A DNA stretch of 64,000 nucleotides from Orientallactaga sibirica (taxonomy: Eukaryota; Chordata; Mammalia; Rodentia; Dipodidae), in the NCBI GenBank assembly GCA_036365145.1, contig JAEOAD010000034.1:16583501-16647500 (forward strand), written 5' to 3'. The position numbers were made by a program, and so were the translations under genes. Under the pieces are notes generated by a model, which searched no databases, had not been told where the DNA came from, and saw only the letters and a program-made list of their open reading frames with translations. Shown in pieces: positions 12,397 to 23,035 of this stretch; positions within the stretch are counted from its first letter, which is position 1, and every line of letters begins with the position of its first letter.

Positions 12397-12700
12397 ACTT
12401 TTGTTTGTTTTTGTTTTGGGTGGGGGTTGTGTGTTGTGATCCACCCAGCTTGTGGAAATGTTTCATTTTATTGTGAGGGAAGCAAGTAATTGTCTTTGTA
12501 GGATTTTCAGTGAATGTTTCCTTGTGTTAACCCTTAGGAGCAGGGGATCCAGGAGTTGGGGCTCCAGTGACCATTCAATCAGGAAGGTGGAGCAAGGGGC
12601 CTGATTTCTCAGCAAGCTTGCAGGGTCTAGGCAGTCCCAAGACAGCCACAGGGGAACCAGGACCAGACAACTGGAAGGTGGAGAAGTAACTGGGCTCCTT
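12397..12700 (-). promoter_or_regulatory. Putative L1 5' UTR segment of a different type
   Basis: About 300 bases lying 5' of the ORF1 remnant in the L1 sense. It is not similar to the 5' UTR of the full-length L1 at 46787-47992, although the coding and 3' regions of the two elements are. L1 5' UTRs act as internal RNA polymerase II promoters, so this would be the promoter side. It is probably incomplete at the 5' end. The assignment rests only on position. Confidence 0.5.
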
Positions 12701-12849
12701 CATTTTATTTGTATTTGTTCGGTATGCTTCATGTTTTATCATAGATATGATATGAGAAGATTTTTTTTTTGGTTGTATCTTTTTTTAAAAAAATACATCT
12801 TGTATCTGGATGTTATAATGTCTTCTATAATTTCCTTTAAAATGCAGGT

Positions 12850-13032
12850 GGAAAACCACAGCAGGAGAGTGAGCTGAACTAAAAATGTAAAATATGGGTT
12901 AATAAACCTCAAGGACCAACCCCAGTGACACATATCCTCCAGCAAGTTTCCCCCTCCCAAAATGTCATCTGCTGGGGACCAAGCATTTAAAACACATAAG
13001 TTTATGTGGGGAATCTAACTCAAATGATCACA
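12850..13032 (-). mobile_element. ORR1-type LTR fragment (ERVL-MaLR)
   Basis: Complement of the first half of an ORR1-type LTR: CCCAGTGACACATATCCTCC, CATCTGCTGGGGACCAAGCA and ACACATAAGTTTATG, ending ATGATCACA. These are the reverse complement of the landmarks in the plus-strand LTR at 4242 (CCAGCTGATGGCAATTT, TCATAAATTCATGTGTTCTG). The 3' half of the LTR is missing next to the L1 5' end. Confidence 0.7.
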
Positions 13033-13328
13033 GTTATTGAGGTGTATTGAGGTATGTGTGCATGTAGGTTTATGACCAAGCAGTTTTACTGAGGTAAAAA
13101 AGGAGGAAAAGCCCAAAACTATAGGGGGGGGGGAATAGGAATATTTTGCTTTCTGGGTTAGAACTCAGAAATTCATGTAGGCTCAGCAGTGAGAGTCTGT
13201 ATAATGCTGGGTGGGTTTGAACAACAAACTCTTGGTTTGGAGGCTGAATGTGCTAACTAATACTTCACACAGAAAGTGTTTTATTGAACTCCCAAGCTTT
13301 CATTTCAAAAATTTCAGTTTTACTTTTA

Positions 13329-13379
13329 TTATTTATTTATTTATTTATTTGAGAGAGAGAGAGAGATACAGAAATAGGC

Positions 13380-13414
<35 letters not shown>

Positions 13415-13575
13415 AAGAATGGGTGCACCAGGGCCTCCAGCCACTGCAAATGAACTCCAGATGCATGCACCCCCTTGTGCATCTGGCTTATTTGGGTCCT
13501 GGAGAATCAAGCCCCGAACCAGGGTCCTTAGGCTTCATAGGCAAGCTTTCAACCACTAAGCCATCTCTCCAGCCC
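13329..13575 (-). mobile_element. tRNA-derived SINE, short form, expanded GA tract
   Basis: Complement of the SINE: ATTTATTTATTT tail, a long GA microsatellite (about 13351-13417), body CACTGCAAATGAACTCCAGA, and head CTAAGCCATCTCTCCAGCCC. Imperfect flanking duplication GTTTTACTTTTATTA / GTTTTATTTTTCATTA (near 13318 and 13578). The GA tract is the complement of the CT tract that ends all members and is expanded here. Confidence 0.9.
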
Positions 13576-13576
13576 A

Positions 13577-14193
13577 CGTTTTATTTTTCATTATGTCTAT
13601 ATAGTTATGACCTCTTCTTTTAAAAAAAAAAAATTTGTATTGGATATCTATGTTTTTCAGCTATTTTTAAAAAAATTATTTTAATTGATTCAGGATTACA
13701 TGTGTTTCCTTTTTTATTTTGTTGAGCTCTATGAGAATTAGTTTTTTCAATTGTTTTTCACATATTTTAGCTAATTCTCTTATTGGAACCCATTATTGTG
13801 GAATTGGTAACTTTTGGAAGAGTTTTGTTGCCTTGATTGTTCATGTTTTTGGTGTTACTTATTTGGGTCTTGTACACATAAGATTAGGTCATTTGTTTTA
13901 GTAGGGTTAAGGTGTGCTTGTCCACTTGAATGGCTATGATCTAGGATTTAAACCCTTAGTTAATATGTTTAGGGCACTAAGCAAAATCTGTAGCAGCACT
14001 CTTCTGGTACAAGAGAAACTGCAGAGTCAAGCACAACTGCTTGATAGATGTGCTGTGCAGACATGACAGTCATTAAAAACAATTGCCCCTTCAATTCCAG
14101 TGACTTTTGTTGAATAAAGGGACAAAACTAATATAGTGGGTACTAAAATGTTACTTATTTAAGTTAGGAATGGAATAAAAATAAGCACAGTTT
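13577..14193. other. Unassigned AT-rich DNA
   Basis: No gene or recognised repeat. Includes A-rich stretches near 13621 and 13668. Confidence 0.45.
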
Positions 14194-14345
14194 TGCTGGG
14201 TGTGGTGACACATGCCTTTAATCCCAGTGCTCAGGAGGCCAAGGTAGTAGGGTTACTATGAGCTTGAGACCAACCTGAGACTACAAAGTGATTTCCAAGT
14301 CAGCCTGGATTAGAGCAACACCATGCCTCAAGAAACAAACAAAAA
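14194..14345 (+). mobile_element. B1 SINE (7SL-derived)
   Basis: GCTGGGTGTGGTGACACATG followed by CCTTTAATCCCAGTGCTCAG, then the B1 right part CTGAGACTACAAAG, and an A-rich tail with AAACAAACAAAAAAC. The head and CCTTTAATCCCAG are diagnostic of B1/Alu-type elements. Divergent copy. Confidence 0.9.
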
Positions 14346-14524
14346 ACTGAATAAGAATGGAATAAACATTAGGGTGACAGAAAAGAAATAGAGAACAAAA
14401 GAGAAAATAGAAGGGGAGAGTTGTAATATTGTTAGGGTAAACAAAGTTTAAGGATTATAAAATATATAGAAAATTATAATTATGAAGTTAAAAGGGAATT
14501 GAGAAAGTGAAAATAACAGCAATG

Positions 14525-14575
14525 AGAGTTGTTGCAGTAACCTTCTCATGGCTGGCACAAAGCACTTGTTTGGTT
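14525..14575 (-). mobile_element. Possible tiny MaLR LTR fragment
   Basis: GTTGTTGCAGTAACCTTCTC and GGCTGGCACAAAG resemble the complement of an ORR1/MT LTR end (compare 31808-31850). Only about 45 bases match and the rest is not visible, so this may be chance. Confidence 0.3.
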
Positions 14576-14612
14576 AGGTTCCTTGTTCTTGGTTCCCTGC
14601 CCTGGACCCTCA

Positions 14613-15358
14613 AAAGAGATATGAATGAATTAAACTTGAGTCAAGAAATGGAAGATCTCAACAACTTACTGATTAAGCTTAATGAAAACATGATCAGATG
14701 TATGAATGAATTCTAGGAAGCATCAAAAAAATCAGAATTTGAGCTAAAATTGTACCTCAGAAAAGAGTTGAACATGATGCAAAATAATACAACAGAAAAC
14801 AAAAATCGAATAGAGCTTATAAAGGCCTCTCTAGTGCTCCTCACTAACAGAGTTACTCATGTGGAAGACAGACTCTCTATCATAGGTATAACAGAAGGAT
14901 AGGAAATCCATGCCAGAAGAATAGAGAACATATTTAACAAATTTATCAAAGAAAATGTTCCCAAGGTTGCAAGAGACAGGTCCATCCAGATACAAGAAAC
15001 TCACAGATCCCCACACAGATAGGACCAAAGAAGAAATTCTCCAAGGCACATCATAGTTAAAACTTTTAACAACTTAACAATGTAAATTTTATACATCATA
15101 TTTCTCAATGGAAACCCTGCAAGCAAGAAGGGCCTGGAAAGAAACACTTCAAAGTCTAATAAAATATGGCTTCCAACCCAAGCTACTCTGCCTAGCAAAA
15201 GTGTCCCTCATAATAGATGGTGAAAGGAAAACTTCCATGAGAAATGTCAACTCTATAATAACACAAACAAAGCCAAACCTACAAATCATATTCATGGAAT
15301 ACTCCAAACAGAACAATGCCAAGAGCCAACAAGAAGAATATCACAATAACCAAAAATA
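14613..15358 (+). pseudogene. L1 ORF1 pseudogene, 5'-truncated
   Basis: Encodes the end of the ORF1p coiled coil (NLSQEMEDLNNLLIKLNENM in the frame 14507-14716), a damaged RRM part, and the C-terminal domain in the frame 15108-15359 (METLQARRAWKE, GFQPKLLCLAKV). The N-terminus and the trimer-forming part are missing, and stops separate the segments. Confidence 0.83.
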
Positions 15359-16549
15359 GACCAGGCTCAATGTAGTACAAAACACAAGAGAGCATCAAAC
15401 CCCATAAAACACCTCATCATGGCAGGGATTAATTCAAACTTCAAAATAATAACCTTAAATATTAATGGCCTTAACTCACCCATCAAAACACACAAGTTTT
15501 TAAGGTGCATCAAAAAAAATGGACCCTTCTATCTGCTGTCTTCAAGAAACCCACCTCACCACTAAAGATAGACACCTCCTCAGGGTACAAGGATGGAAAA
15601 TGATATTCCAAGCAAATCGAAATAAAAAACAAGCAGGTGTTGCTATATTAATATCTGATAAAATAGACTTCAAAAAAAAATTAATCAAAAAGGACAAAGA
15701 AGGCCATTTCTTACTCATCAAAGGAACAATCCAACATAAGCACATCACAATCATATATATACATGCACCAAACACAGGTGTACCACAGTTTATAAAACAA
15801 AATCTACTTGAAAACAAAACAGAAATAAGCACCAACACCATCATAGTTAGAGACTTCAATACTCCACTATCATCCAAGTAGAAAATCATCAGGGAAATAA
15901 TAGAGCTCAACAACATCATACATCAAGTAGACCTAACAGATATCTACAGTACTTTCCACCTCAGTTCTACAGAAGTCCATGGAAGCTTCTCCAAAATAGA
16001 CCATATATTAGGGTATAAAAGAAGCTTCCATAAATTCAGGAAAATTGAAGTAACTTCTTGCATCATGTCAGATCACAATGCTTTAAACCTATAAATTAAC
16101 AAGAGATACATCAAGAACTCCTGGAGACTGAACAACACACTTTAAAACAATGAATGGATTGTGGAAAAAACTAAAAGATAAATTGTTAAATTCCTAGAAT
16201 AAAGTGATGAAAACACAACTTAGAAAAACTTATTTAACACAATGAACACAGTTGTAAGGGGAAAATTCACAGTGCTAAATTCATTCATCACAAAGACAGA
16301 GAGATCCCAAATTAATAACCTAACTTTCCACCCAAGGGCATTGGGAAAAGGAAAAGGTTCAAACCCTAAGATACCCAGATGGAAAGAAATAATAATCATC
16401 AGAGCAGAAATTAATGAATTGGAAACTAAGAAAACAATTTTAAAGATTGATGAAAAAAAGAGCTGGTTCATTGAAAAAGTAAACAAGAATGATAAATTTC
16501 TGGCCTATTTGATCAAATGAATAAAAGAAGTCTCAGATTAAGAAAAGCA

Positions 16550-16785
16550 GGACTGGAGAGATGGCATAGTGGTTAAACACTTGCCTGTGAAGCCTAAGGA
16601 CCCCAGTTTGAAGCTCGATTTTCCAGGACCCATGTAAGTCAGATGCACAAGGGGGCGCACACATCTGGAGTTAGTTTGCAGTGGCTAGAAGCCCTGGCAT
16701 GCCCATTCTCTCTCTCTCTACCTGCCTATTTATGTATCTCTCTCAAATAAATAAATAAAAAATAAAATGTTTTTTAAAAACTAAG
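16550..16785 (+). mobile_element. tRNA-derived SINE, short form, inside L1 ORF2
   Basis: Starts GGACTGGAGAGATGGCATAG. The B-box-like region, body GGAGTTAGTTTGCAGTGGC, CT tract and AAATAAATAAATAAAAAAT tail follow. A short duplication TAAGAAAA (16539-16546; 16782-16789) flanks it. It is inserted between the endonuclease and RT parts of ORF2. Confidence 0.9.
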
Positions 16786-17257
16786 AAAAAAAGAAAATCA
16801 GAAATGAAAAAGGAGAGGTCACAATTAGACATCAATGAAATTGGAAGAATCATTAGGTCATACTTCACAAACCTATACTACACAAAATTGGATAATCTGG
16901 AGGAAATGGACATAGTACTAGACATCCTAGCCCAAGCAATAAGGTAGGAGAAAGAAATCAAAGAGAAACAAATTGGAAAAGCAGAAGTCAAGTTAGCTCT
17001 ATTTGTAGATGACATGATCCTATACATAAGTAACCTGAAAGTCTCCATCTCAAAAATTCTAAAGGTGATTAATTCCTTCAGTAACATGGAAGGATACAAA
17101 ATAAACACACAAAAATCCATAGCCTTTCTCTATGCAAAGGACAAATTGCAGAGAAAGAAATAAGCAAGGATGTACCATTTTCAATAGCAACAACAAAAAA
17201 ATAAATATCTTGGAAGAACTCTAACCAAGGATGTGAAAAACCTATACTGAAAACATT

Positions 17258-17278
17258 AAAAAAAAAAAAAAAAAAAAA
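17258..17278. repeat. A21 homopolymer in L1 ORF2
   Basis: 21 consecutive A downstream of the RT motif. Likely an expanded A-rich site. Confidence 0.9.
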
Positions 17279-18726
17279 CTTGAGAAAGAAATCAAGGAGG
17301 ACTGGAGAAGATGGAAAGATGTCCCATGCTCCTGGATAAGCAGAATTAATACTGTGAAAATGGCAATTCGACCAAAAAACAATATACAGATTTAACATAA
17401 TACAAATAAAAGCTCCAGCATCGTTCTTCACAAAGATAGAAAAAAGGATCTGAAAGTTCATATGAAATGGTAGCAGACTTCAGAAAAATCCAAACATATC
17501 CTCATCAAAAGAAACACTTCTGGATGTTTCACCATACTTGATATATTATAAAGCCATAGTAACAAAAACAGCATGGTACTGGCATAAAAACAAAATATAG
17601 ACCAATGGAACAGAATTGAAGATCTGGGTTTTAGGCCAAGTAACTATAGCTACTTGATCTCTGACAAAGGTGCAAATAATGTAGACTTGAGAAAAGCCAG
17701 CATCTGCAACAAATTGTACTGGAAAAATTGGATAACCATATGTAGAAAAATGAAATTAGAAGCACTCATTTCACCATACACAAAAATCAAGGCCAAATGG
17801 ATTGAAGACCTCATTATAAGACCTGAAGCTCTTCTTCTACTAGAAGACAAAGTAGGAGGAACTCTCCATGATATAGGAATGGGGAAAAACCTCCTGAACA
17901 AAACCCCACTAGCCAAGAAAATTAAACCATAACTCAACTAATGACATCTCATGACACTTTTGCACAGACAAACATGCCACAAGTAAAGCCAATAGATTAC
18001 CTAGTGAATTGGAGAAATTTTCACCAGCTACATCACTGATAGAAGCCAAATATCTAGAATCTACAAAGAACTCAAAAACCTAAACAAGAGAAAAAAATAT
18101 TAAACATCCCACTCCAAAAATGGGGCATAGAGCTGAATAGGGAGTTCTCAGAGGAAGAAATACAAATTACTAATATGCACTTAAAAATGTACAACATCCC
18201 TATCCATGAGGAAAATACAAATTAAAATAAGTATGAGATTCCACCTTACTTGAGTAAGGACAGCAATAATTAAAAAATCAAACATTAACAAATGTTGGCA
18301 TGGATGTGAGGAAAGTGGAACGCTCATCCACTGGGTGGGAATGTAGACTTGTACAACTCCTATGGAAGTTAATAAGGAGATCCCTGAAAATGATGAATAT
18401 AGGTCTACCAACAGACTTAGTAATTCCCTTACTGGGCATTTATCCTAAATGTTCCATGCTTCACCAAGAGATATTTGCTAAACCATGTTTATAGCTGCTC
18501 AATTCATAATAGCTAACAATGAACTACAATGGACTACTCAGCAGCAAGAAAGAAAAATGATACAATGAAATTTATAGAAAATGAACTGACTTGGAACACA
18601 TCATACTTAGTGAACTCACAGAATCACAGAAAGAAAAATGCCATATGGTCTTACTTATCTGCAGTTCCTAACCTGGATTTGCTCAAGTTGCTGACATACG
18701 TGATAGGCCACTCAAGGCACAGACAA

Positions 18727-18772
18727 TAGGGATGGAAAGGTTTAGAGGGTGGGAAAGGGGAGGGGGAAAACT
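18727..18772 (+). repeat. G-rich polypurine tract of L1 3' UTR
   Basis: Same position after the ORF2 stop as at 849-925 and 53196-53236: AGAGGGTGGGAAAGGGGAGG and similar. Confidence 0.75.
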
Positions 18773-20040
18773 ATATACAAAATGAACCGGTATCATAAAA
18801 ACCTTTATTCTTTGAGAGAGACTAAAAGATAAAACCCTCAAAAGGTATAAGATGGGAGCACCTGAAAAGAAGGGCCCTGGAGAGAGTGGGATGAAGCTTA
18901 AGCTTAATTTTTTTCTTTCTTGTCTCTGGCCTGTAACTCCCAGTGCTGGAAATCAGTTACAACCCACAGTGAGCTGTTGATTGGAAAGACCTATGAGGTC
19001 CCCAAAACAAGACTGATTTCTGTCAAAGCACTTGAGGCAAAAGGTAAGACCCTATTGCTGAAGATACCACATGATACCAACACAGAACATGGAGGGACCT
19101 GGCTAGAATCTGAAAGAGAGCTAAACCCCAGACAGTTAGCCTGTCCTGTGCTAGAAAGCACTACATGAGCTACTAGGGGAAAGTGGCCAACAGCAGTCTG
19201 AGCAACCAGAGGTCTAAGCTATTCAGAAGTAAACATATTGACAGAACGTACATGCCAGTGCGATAGTGACATACAGCCTTGGTGGGTAACCAGTAGCTTT
19301 CTGATCGACTAAGAGATCTGCCCACTGTAAAGGAACCCATACCTGGAAGTGGGCACCAGATCAGAATCCTATGGAGACAAAGATTATGCTGTCTTGTGTC
19401 AAGCCTGCTCTAGTCTTTGGCTAAAAGTGGGGTTAGATATATCAAATTCTCCCTAAATTAATAATTGTTATCCATTTAAACTATGCTGACTTCACTCTCC
19501 ATTGCAGAATCTGTTCTTCTTTTTGAGAAGGCAGCTAGACCCAAGGAGATAAACTACCCCTTGAACTTCAGCCAAGCCACAGCTGAAACCACAGAGGAAT
19601 AGGGAGATGAGCAAGAGTGCTGCTTAAATGCTGAACTTGATAATAAGTGCCAGGGTGAAGGAGACAGACTCTGAGGATACTCAATGCCTACCAAAACAGA
19701 GATTTGGAGGCTCCTAAGAGCTCATCACCGAAGTACAATTAAAACTCACTCACCACATCTCAGGGAATTTTGCAGAAGAGAGTATGGAAAGATTGTTAGA
19801 GCCACAAGTTAAGACATCATTCTCAGACATTCTCTCTGCACCCCCCTCCCCCAAAATACTGATTGCTGCTCCCACAATGCATAACCCACAACCCCATGGG
19901 GAATACCTGCACGTGCACTGAGGAGGTTCCCCTTTGGAATGGGGGCAGGGATGAATAAAATGAGATATCCACATATGATGTATCCGTAAAACATATGTTG
20001 TTAATAATAATAAAAATGTGGAATGAAAAAAAAGAATAAT

Positions 20041-20527
20041 GAAGGATGCAAAAGAGAACTACACAGTTACATATAAAGGGGTAAACAGAATAACAGCAGA
20101 TTTATCAACTCAAACTCTGATAGCCAAGTGAAAATTGAGTTATGTATTTGAAGTTCTGAAAGAAAATTGGTGCTAACTCACAACAGTATTCCCAGAAAAC
20201 TCTTTTTTATAATTTAAAGAGAAAGAAAAATCCTGATAAACACAAAAAAGAACTTATAGCCTTTAAACCAGAACTACAGATTATACCTGAAGAAATCTTG
20301 TACTCTGAAGATAAAGATAAACAAATTGATGAGGTTGAAGGAAATAATAAATTGTACTAAAAATTATTAAGGAATTGAGGATTAGAAAAGAACCACACAC
20401 TACAAAAACAAACAAAAACATTACAGGAATCAATACCTAATTTTCAAGAATCATCCTTAATGTTAATGGTGTGAATTCTTCAATCATAAGACACAGGCTA
20501 GCAGATTGAATTAAGGAATGGAAACAG
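20041..20527 (+). mobile_element. Older L1, segment 1: ORF1 C-terminus and ORF2 start
   Basis: GAATAACAGCAGATTTATCA followed by ACTCTGATAGCCAAG matches the end of ORF1 in older mammalian L1s. CCTTAATGTTAATGGTGTGA and AGACACAGGCTAGCAGATTG match the ORF2 N-terminus (NVNGVNSS, RHRLAD). It is more diverged than the other L1s. It breaks at 20522-20527 (AAACAG), where a younger L1 is inserted, and resumes at 22957. Confidence 0.75.
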
Positions 20528-20715
20528 ACTAAGTGCTGGCTTCCCTTTCTAGCCTACCCCTGTACCCTCCATTGCCTCTGCCACCTGAGTAGGGACTGGA
20601 CCTGATCATGAACCAAAGACCTGGGCACTAAGTAGGGTAGGCCAACCAAGGCCAAGGTGAGTACCCCCCTTTCGAGTTACAACCTTGGGGACCTACTGGC
20701 ATCTGCCACACTAGT

Positions 20716-21430
20716 AGCCTTCATACATAGCAATAATAAACATATGGAGAAGAAAATCAGAGAGTCAGTCTCATTTACATTAGCCACAACAAATAAATAT
20801 CTTGAAATATTCCTAACCAAGGAAGTAAAAGACATCTATAATGAAAACATAAAACACTGAAGAAAGAAGCTGAGGAAGATATGAGATGGAAAGACCTCCC
20901 TTGTTCATGGATGAGAAGAATTAGTTTCATAAAATTGGGCATACTACCAAAGGCAATATACAAATTCAATGCAATTCCAATCAAATTTTCAGTAGCATTT
21001 TCCAAAGAAACAGAAGAAAATAATCTCAAAATTCATATAGAATCCCAAAATGCCTTGGATAGACCAAAAAAAAAAAAAAAAAAAAAAAAAAAAACAACAA
21101 CAACAAAAAAAAACTCCAGCAATAGGAATACTACTGCTGGTAATACCATACCTGATTTCAAAGCCTTAATAATAAAATGACATGAGATTAGCCCAATAAC
21201 AAATACATAAATCAAGGGAATAGAACAGAAGTTCTAGGAATAAGCTCTGTGAACTAAAGCTACTTGATCATTGAGAAAGAGGCCAAATATTCATTCTGCA
21301 GAAAAGATAGCATTTTTAAAAAATAGTGCTGACAAAACTAAATAACCACATGTGTAAGAATGATGTTATATCTTCTGTTCTAAGACCTGAAACTCTAAAA
21401 TGTCTAGAAGTAAAAATATAGAGCACTTAT
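20716..21430 (+). pseudogene. L1 ORF2 fragment (post-RT region)
   Basis: Encodes pieces C-terminal to the RT catalytic loop: TNKYLEIFLTKEVKDIYNEN, then a frameshift, DLPCSWMRRISFIKLGILPK and AIYKFNAIPIKF. The homologous frame of the full-length L1 is 51613-52026. The endonuclease and RT core are absent and a poly(A) run disrupts the frame, so no activity is possible. Confidence 0.78.
21066..21094. repeat. A29 homopolymer followed by (CAA)n
   Basis: 29 A, then CAACAACAAC, within the L1 ORF2 fragment. Confidence 0.92.
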
Positions 21431-22956
21431 AGCTATAGGAGTTGGAAAGAAATATTGAATGATGCTAGAAGAGAGGAGAAGCAGGGAGGGATGATAAGAG
21501 GAGATACTTGACAATTAAGTGGAGAGACAGAATACAGGGTATGGAAGGGTCTTAGGGGCACTGGACTAAAGGAGGGTGTGAATAAGGAAACAACAAAACT
21601 AATGGCAGTATACCATGAATCAATAACATCACAACTTTCTCCTTACTTAGCTAATTAAAAAAATATAACTCTTAATAAGGGGGGGTTGTAGTCTGCATAA
21701 AAGTACCCTATAGGGGATGAAGAAAGCTTGACATTGAAACAGCATGATATTAGCACAATCATAAGTTATTATTGGTAAATACCAGTGCCAGAATTGGTTT
21801 ACCCCACTGTGAGCTCTTGGTCAGGGATGCCCATGAGCCCACGAAAACATTGCAGGCCACTAGGAAAACACTTTGTTACTCACCAAATCGAAATGTTAAG
21901 ACCCTGTTGCTGAAGACTCTACAGGCTGTGATGACAGGACATTGAGTGATAATCCTGTAAATGAGATGAAAGTCAGTACCCTGCTGGCTAACCCAACACT
22001 GCTGGACAGTCTAGATCCCTGATGACTAACCCTCCTACTGCTGGAAAGTCTATATGAACTACTGGAGGATAATGGTCACCCACAGCATGAACAAGCAAGG
22101 GATCTTGTAAACTACAAACTCAACCAGCTGGACAAGATGTACACACCTGTGTAATAGTGCCATACAAGCTGTGGGATAATCATCTGCTCTCTGATTTGAT
22201 ATGAGGTCTGCTTGGTAGGAAAGAATTCATATCTGGTACTAAGAACCAAGCAAAAGTCTATAGCTTAAAATATAATAGATCCTAGAGGGAAACTCCTACT
22301 CTTTACTTTTGCTAAAACAAGATGGTATGTCAATAAACACTTCTTATAAGTATCTATGTGTATCCCCTTTAATCCATGCTGCTTCAAATCTCAGAGATTC
22401 TGCTTTTAGCAGATGGCAACAAATACAGGAAAGACCCATGACTACTCAGTATGACAAGTGAGGAAAGCCAATTGCCTAGCTTGAGACATCTCTTTCACAT
22501 CTTCCAAGGCCCAGGAAACATTACAGAGGAAGTAATGATTAAATATGAGTGCTGCTTTCACTGCTAGACTGAGAACCTCCTCCAGGGAAATGATGATAGA
22601 TGACAAGGAGACTCAAAACTCATCCTAGAATAAATTCAGAGGCTTTCGAGAGCTCAATACTAAAGGAGACTATGATACACCTTCGAAGGCATAGGCAATA
22701 TTGTGGTAGAGGGTTTGGAAATATTTTAAGAGCTATAGGGTAGTAAGGAGTATCCTGATGCATTATCTTCCCCACAGAGACTTTCTGATGAATTTCTGAT
22801 CCCACAGTGAATATTGATAGACCCAATGAGAAGGGCTTTCAGTAGAACAGCATTGGGGGAGAGGAAACATATGAGGATAACCCAATGGGAATATGACCAG
22901 TATGCATTATGTTCATTCAGTAAGTTATAAACTAATAAAAGTAAAATAAAAAAAAT

Positions 22957-23035
22957 AAACAGGACGTATTTATTTGTTGCAGACAAGATACACATCTCAT
23001 TCTTAAAGAAAAACACAGCCTAAGTGTGAAAAGAA
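22957..23035 (+). mobile_element. Older L1, segment 2: endonuclease piece
   Basis: TTATTTGTTGCAGACAAGAT and CACATCTCATTC match the L1 endonuclease region around the QETH motif (here degraded to QTRYTSH). It continues segment 1 after the younger insertion and breaks at an A16 run (23034-23049). Confidence 0.65.

Larger units (their letters stand above)
6350..12700 (-). mobile_element. Nearly complete L1 (3' UTR, ORF2, ORF1, part of 5' UTR)
   Basis: The complement of an L1 read 3' to 5': A-rich tail complement at 6350-6385, 3' UTR to about 7694, ORF2 7695-11190, spacer, ORF1 11258-12340, then a T23 run (12374-12396) and about 300 bases of putative 5' UTR to about 12700. A SINE is inserted in the endonuclease region (10751-10970) and a T20 run lies at 8979-8998. 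Its ORF and 3' UTR sequence is close to the L1 at 46787-54531, but its 5' UTR portion is not similar. No target duplication identified. Confidence 0.9.
15419..18729 (+). pseudogene. L1 ORF2 pseudogene with RT deletion
   Basis: The start is ATGGCAGGGATTAATTC at 15419. The endonuclease domain (15519-15881) shows CCLQETHLTTKDRHLL, QAGVAILISDKIDF and VRDFNTPLSS; other copies read DFNTPLS as well, with Gly before Asp in family consensus. The linker frame is 16242-16520. At about 16916 the sequence jumps from the start of the RT region to LAQAIR, so about 675 bp with DAEKAFDKI and GTRQ are gone. The catalytic loop reads LFVDDMILYIS (near 17000), with Ala replaced by Val. C-terminal frames are 17654-17932, 18300-18494 and 18529-18729. 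Not functional. Confidence 0.86.
14613..20040 (+). mobile_element. L1 LINE, 5'-truncated in ORF1, with internal deletion
   Basis: Starts inside the ORF1 coiled coil (GAGATATGAATGAATTAAAC aligns with the complement of 12100-12130). It continues through ORF1 (to about 15358), ORF2 (15419-18729) and a 3' UTR (18730-20040) that ends in AATAATAATAAAAATG and A-rich DNA. A SINE is inserted at 16550-16785. Compared with the L1 at 46787, about 675 bp of ORF2 are missing at about 16916. An A21 run lies at 17258-17278. No target duplication found. Confidence 0.9.
20528..22956 (+). mobile_element. Younger L1 inserted in the older L1 (partial ORF2 plus 3' UTR)
   Basis: From about 20716 the sequence is ORF2 downstream of the RT motif (frame 20657-20860: LATTNKYLEIFLTKEVKDIY; frame 20881-21180: [14 protein letters not shown]), then a long 3' UTR to an A-rich end at 22956. 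AAACAG is duplicated at both edges (20522-20527; 22957-22962), and the older L1 reads on naturally across it. The first 190 bases (20528-20715) are not ORF2 and I cannot place them; they may be 5' UTR or unrelated sequence. An A29 run lies at 21066-21094. Confidence 0.75.
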
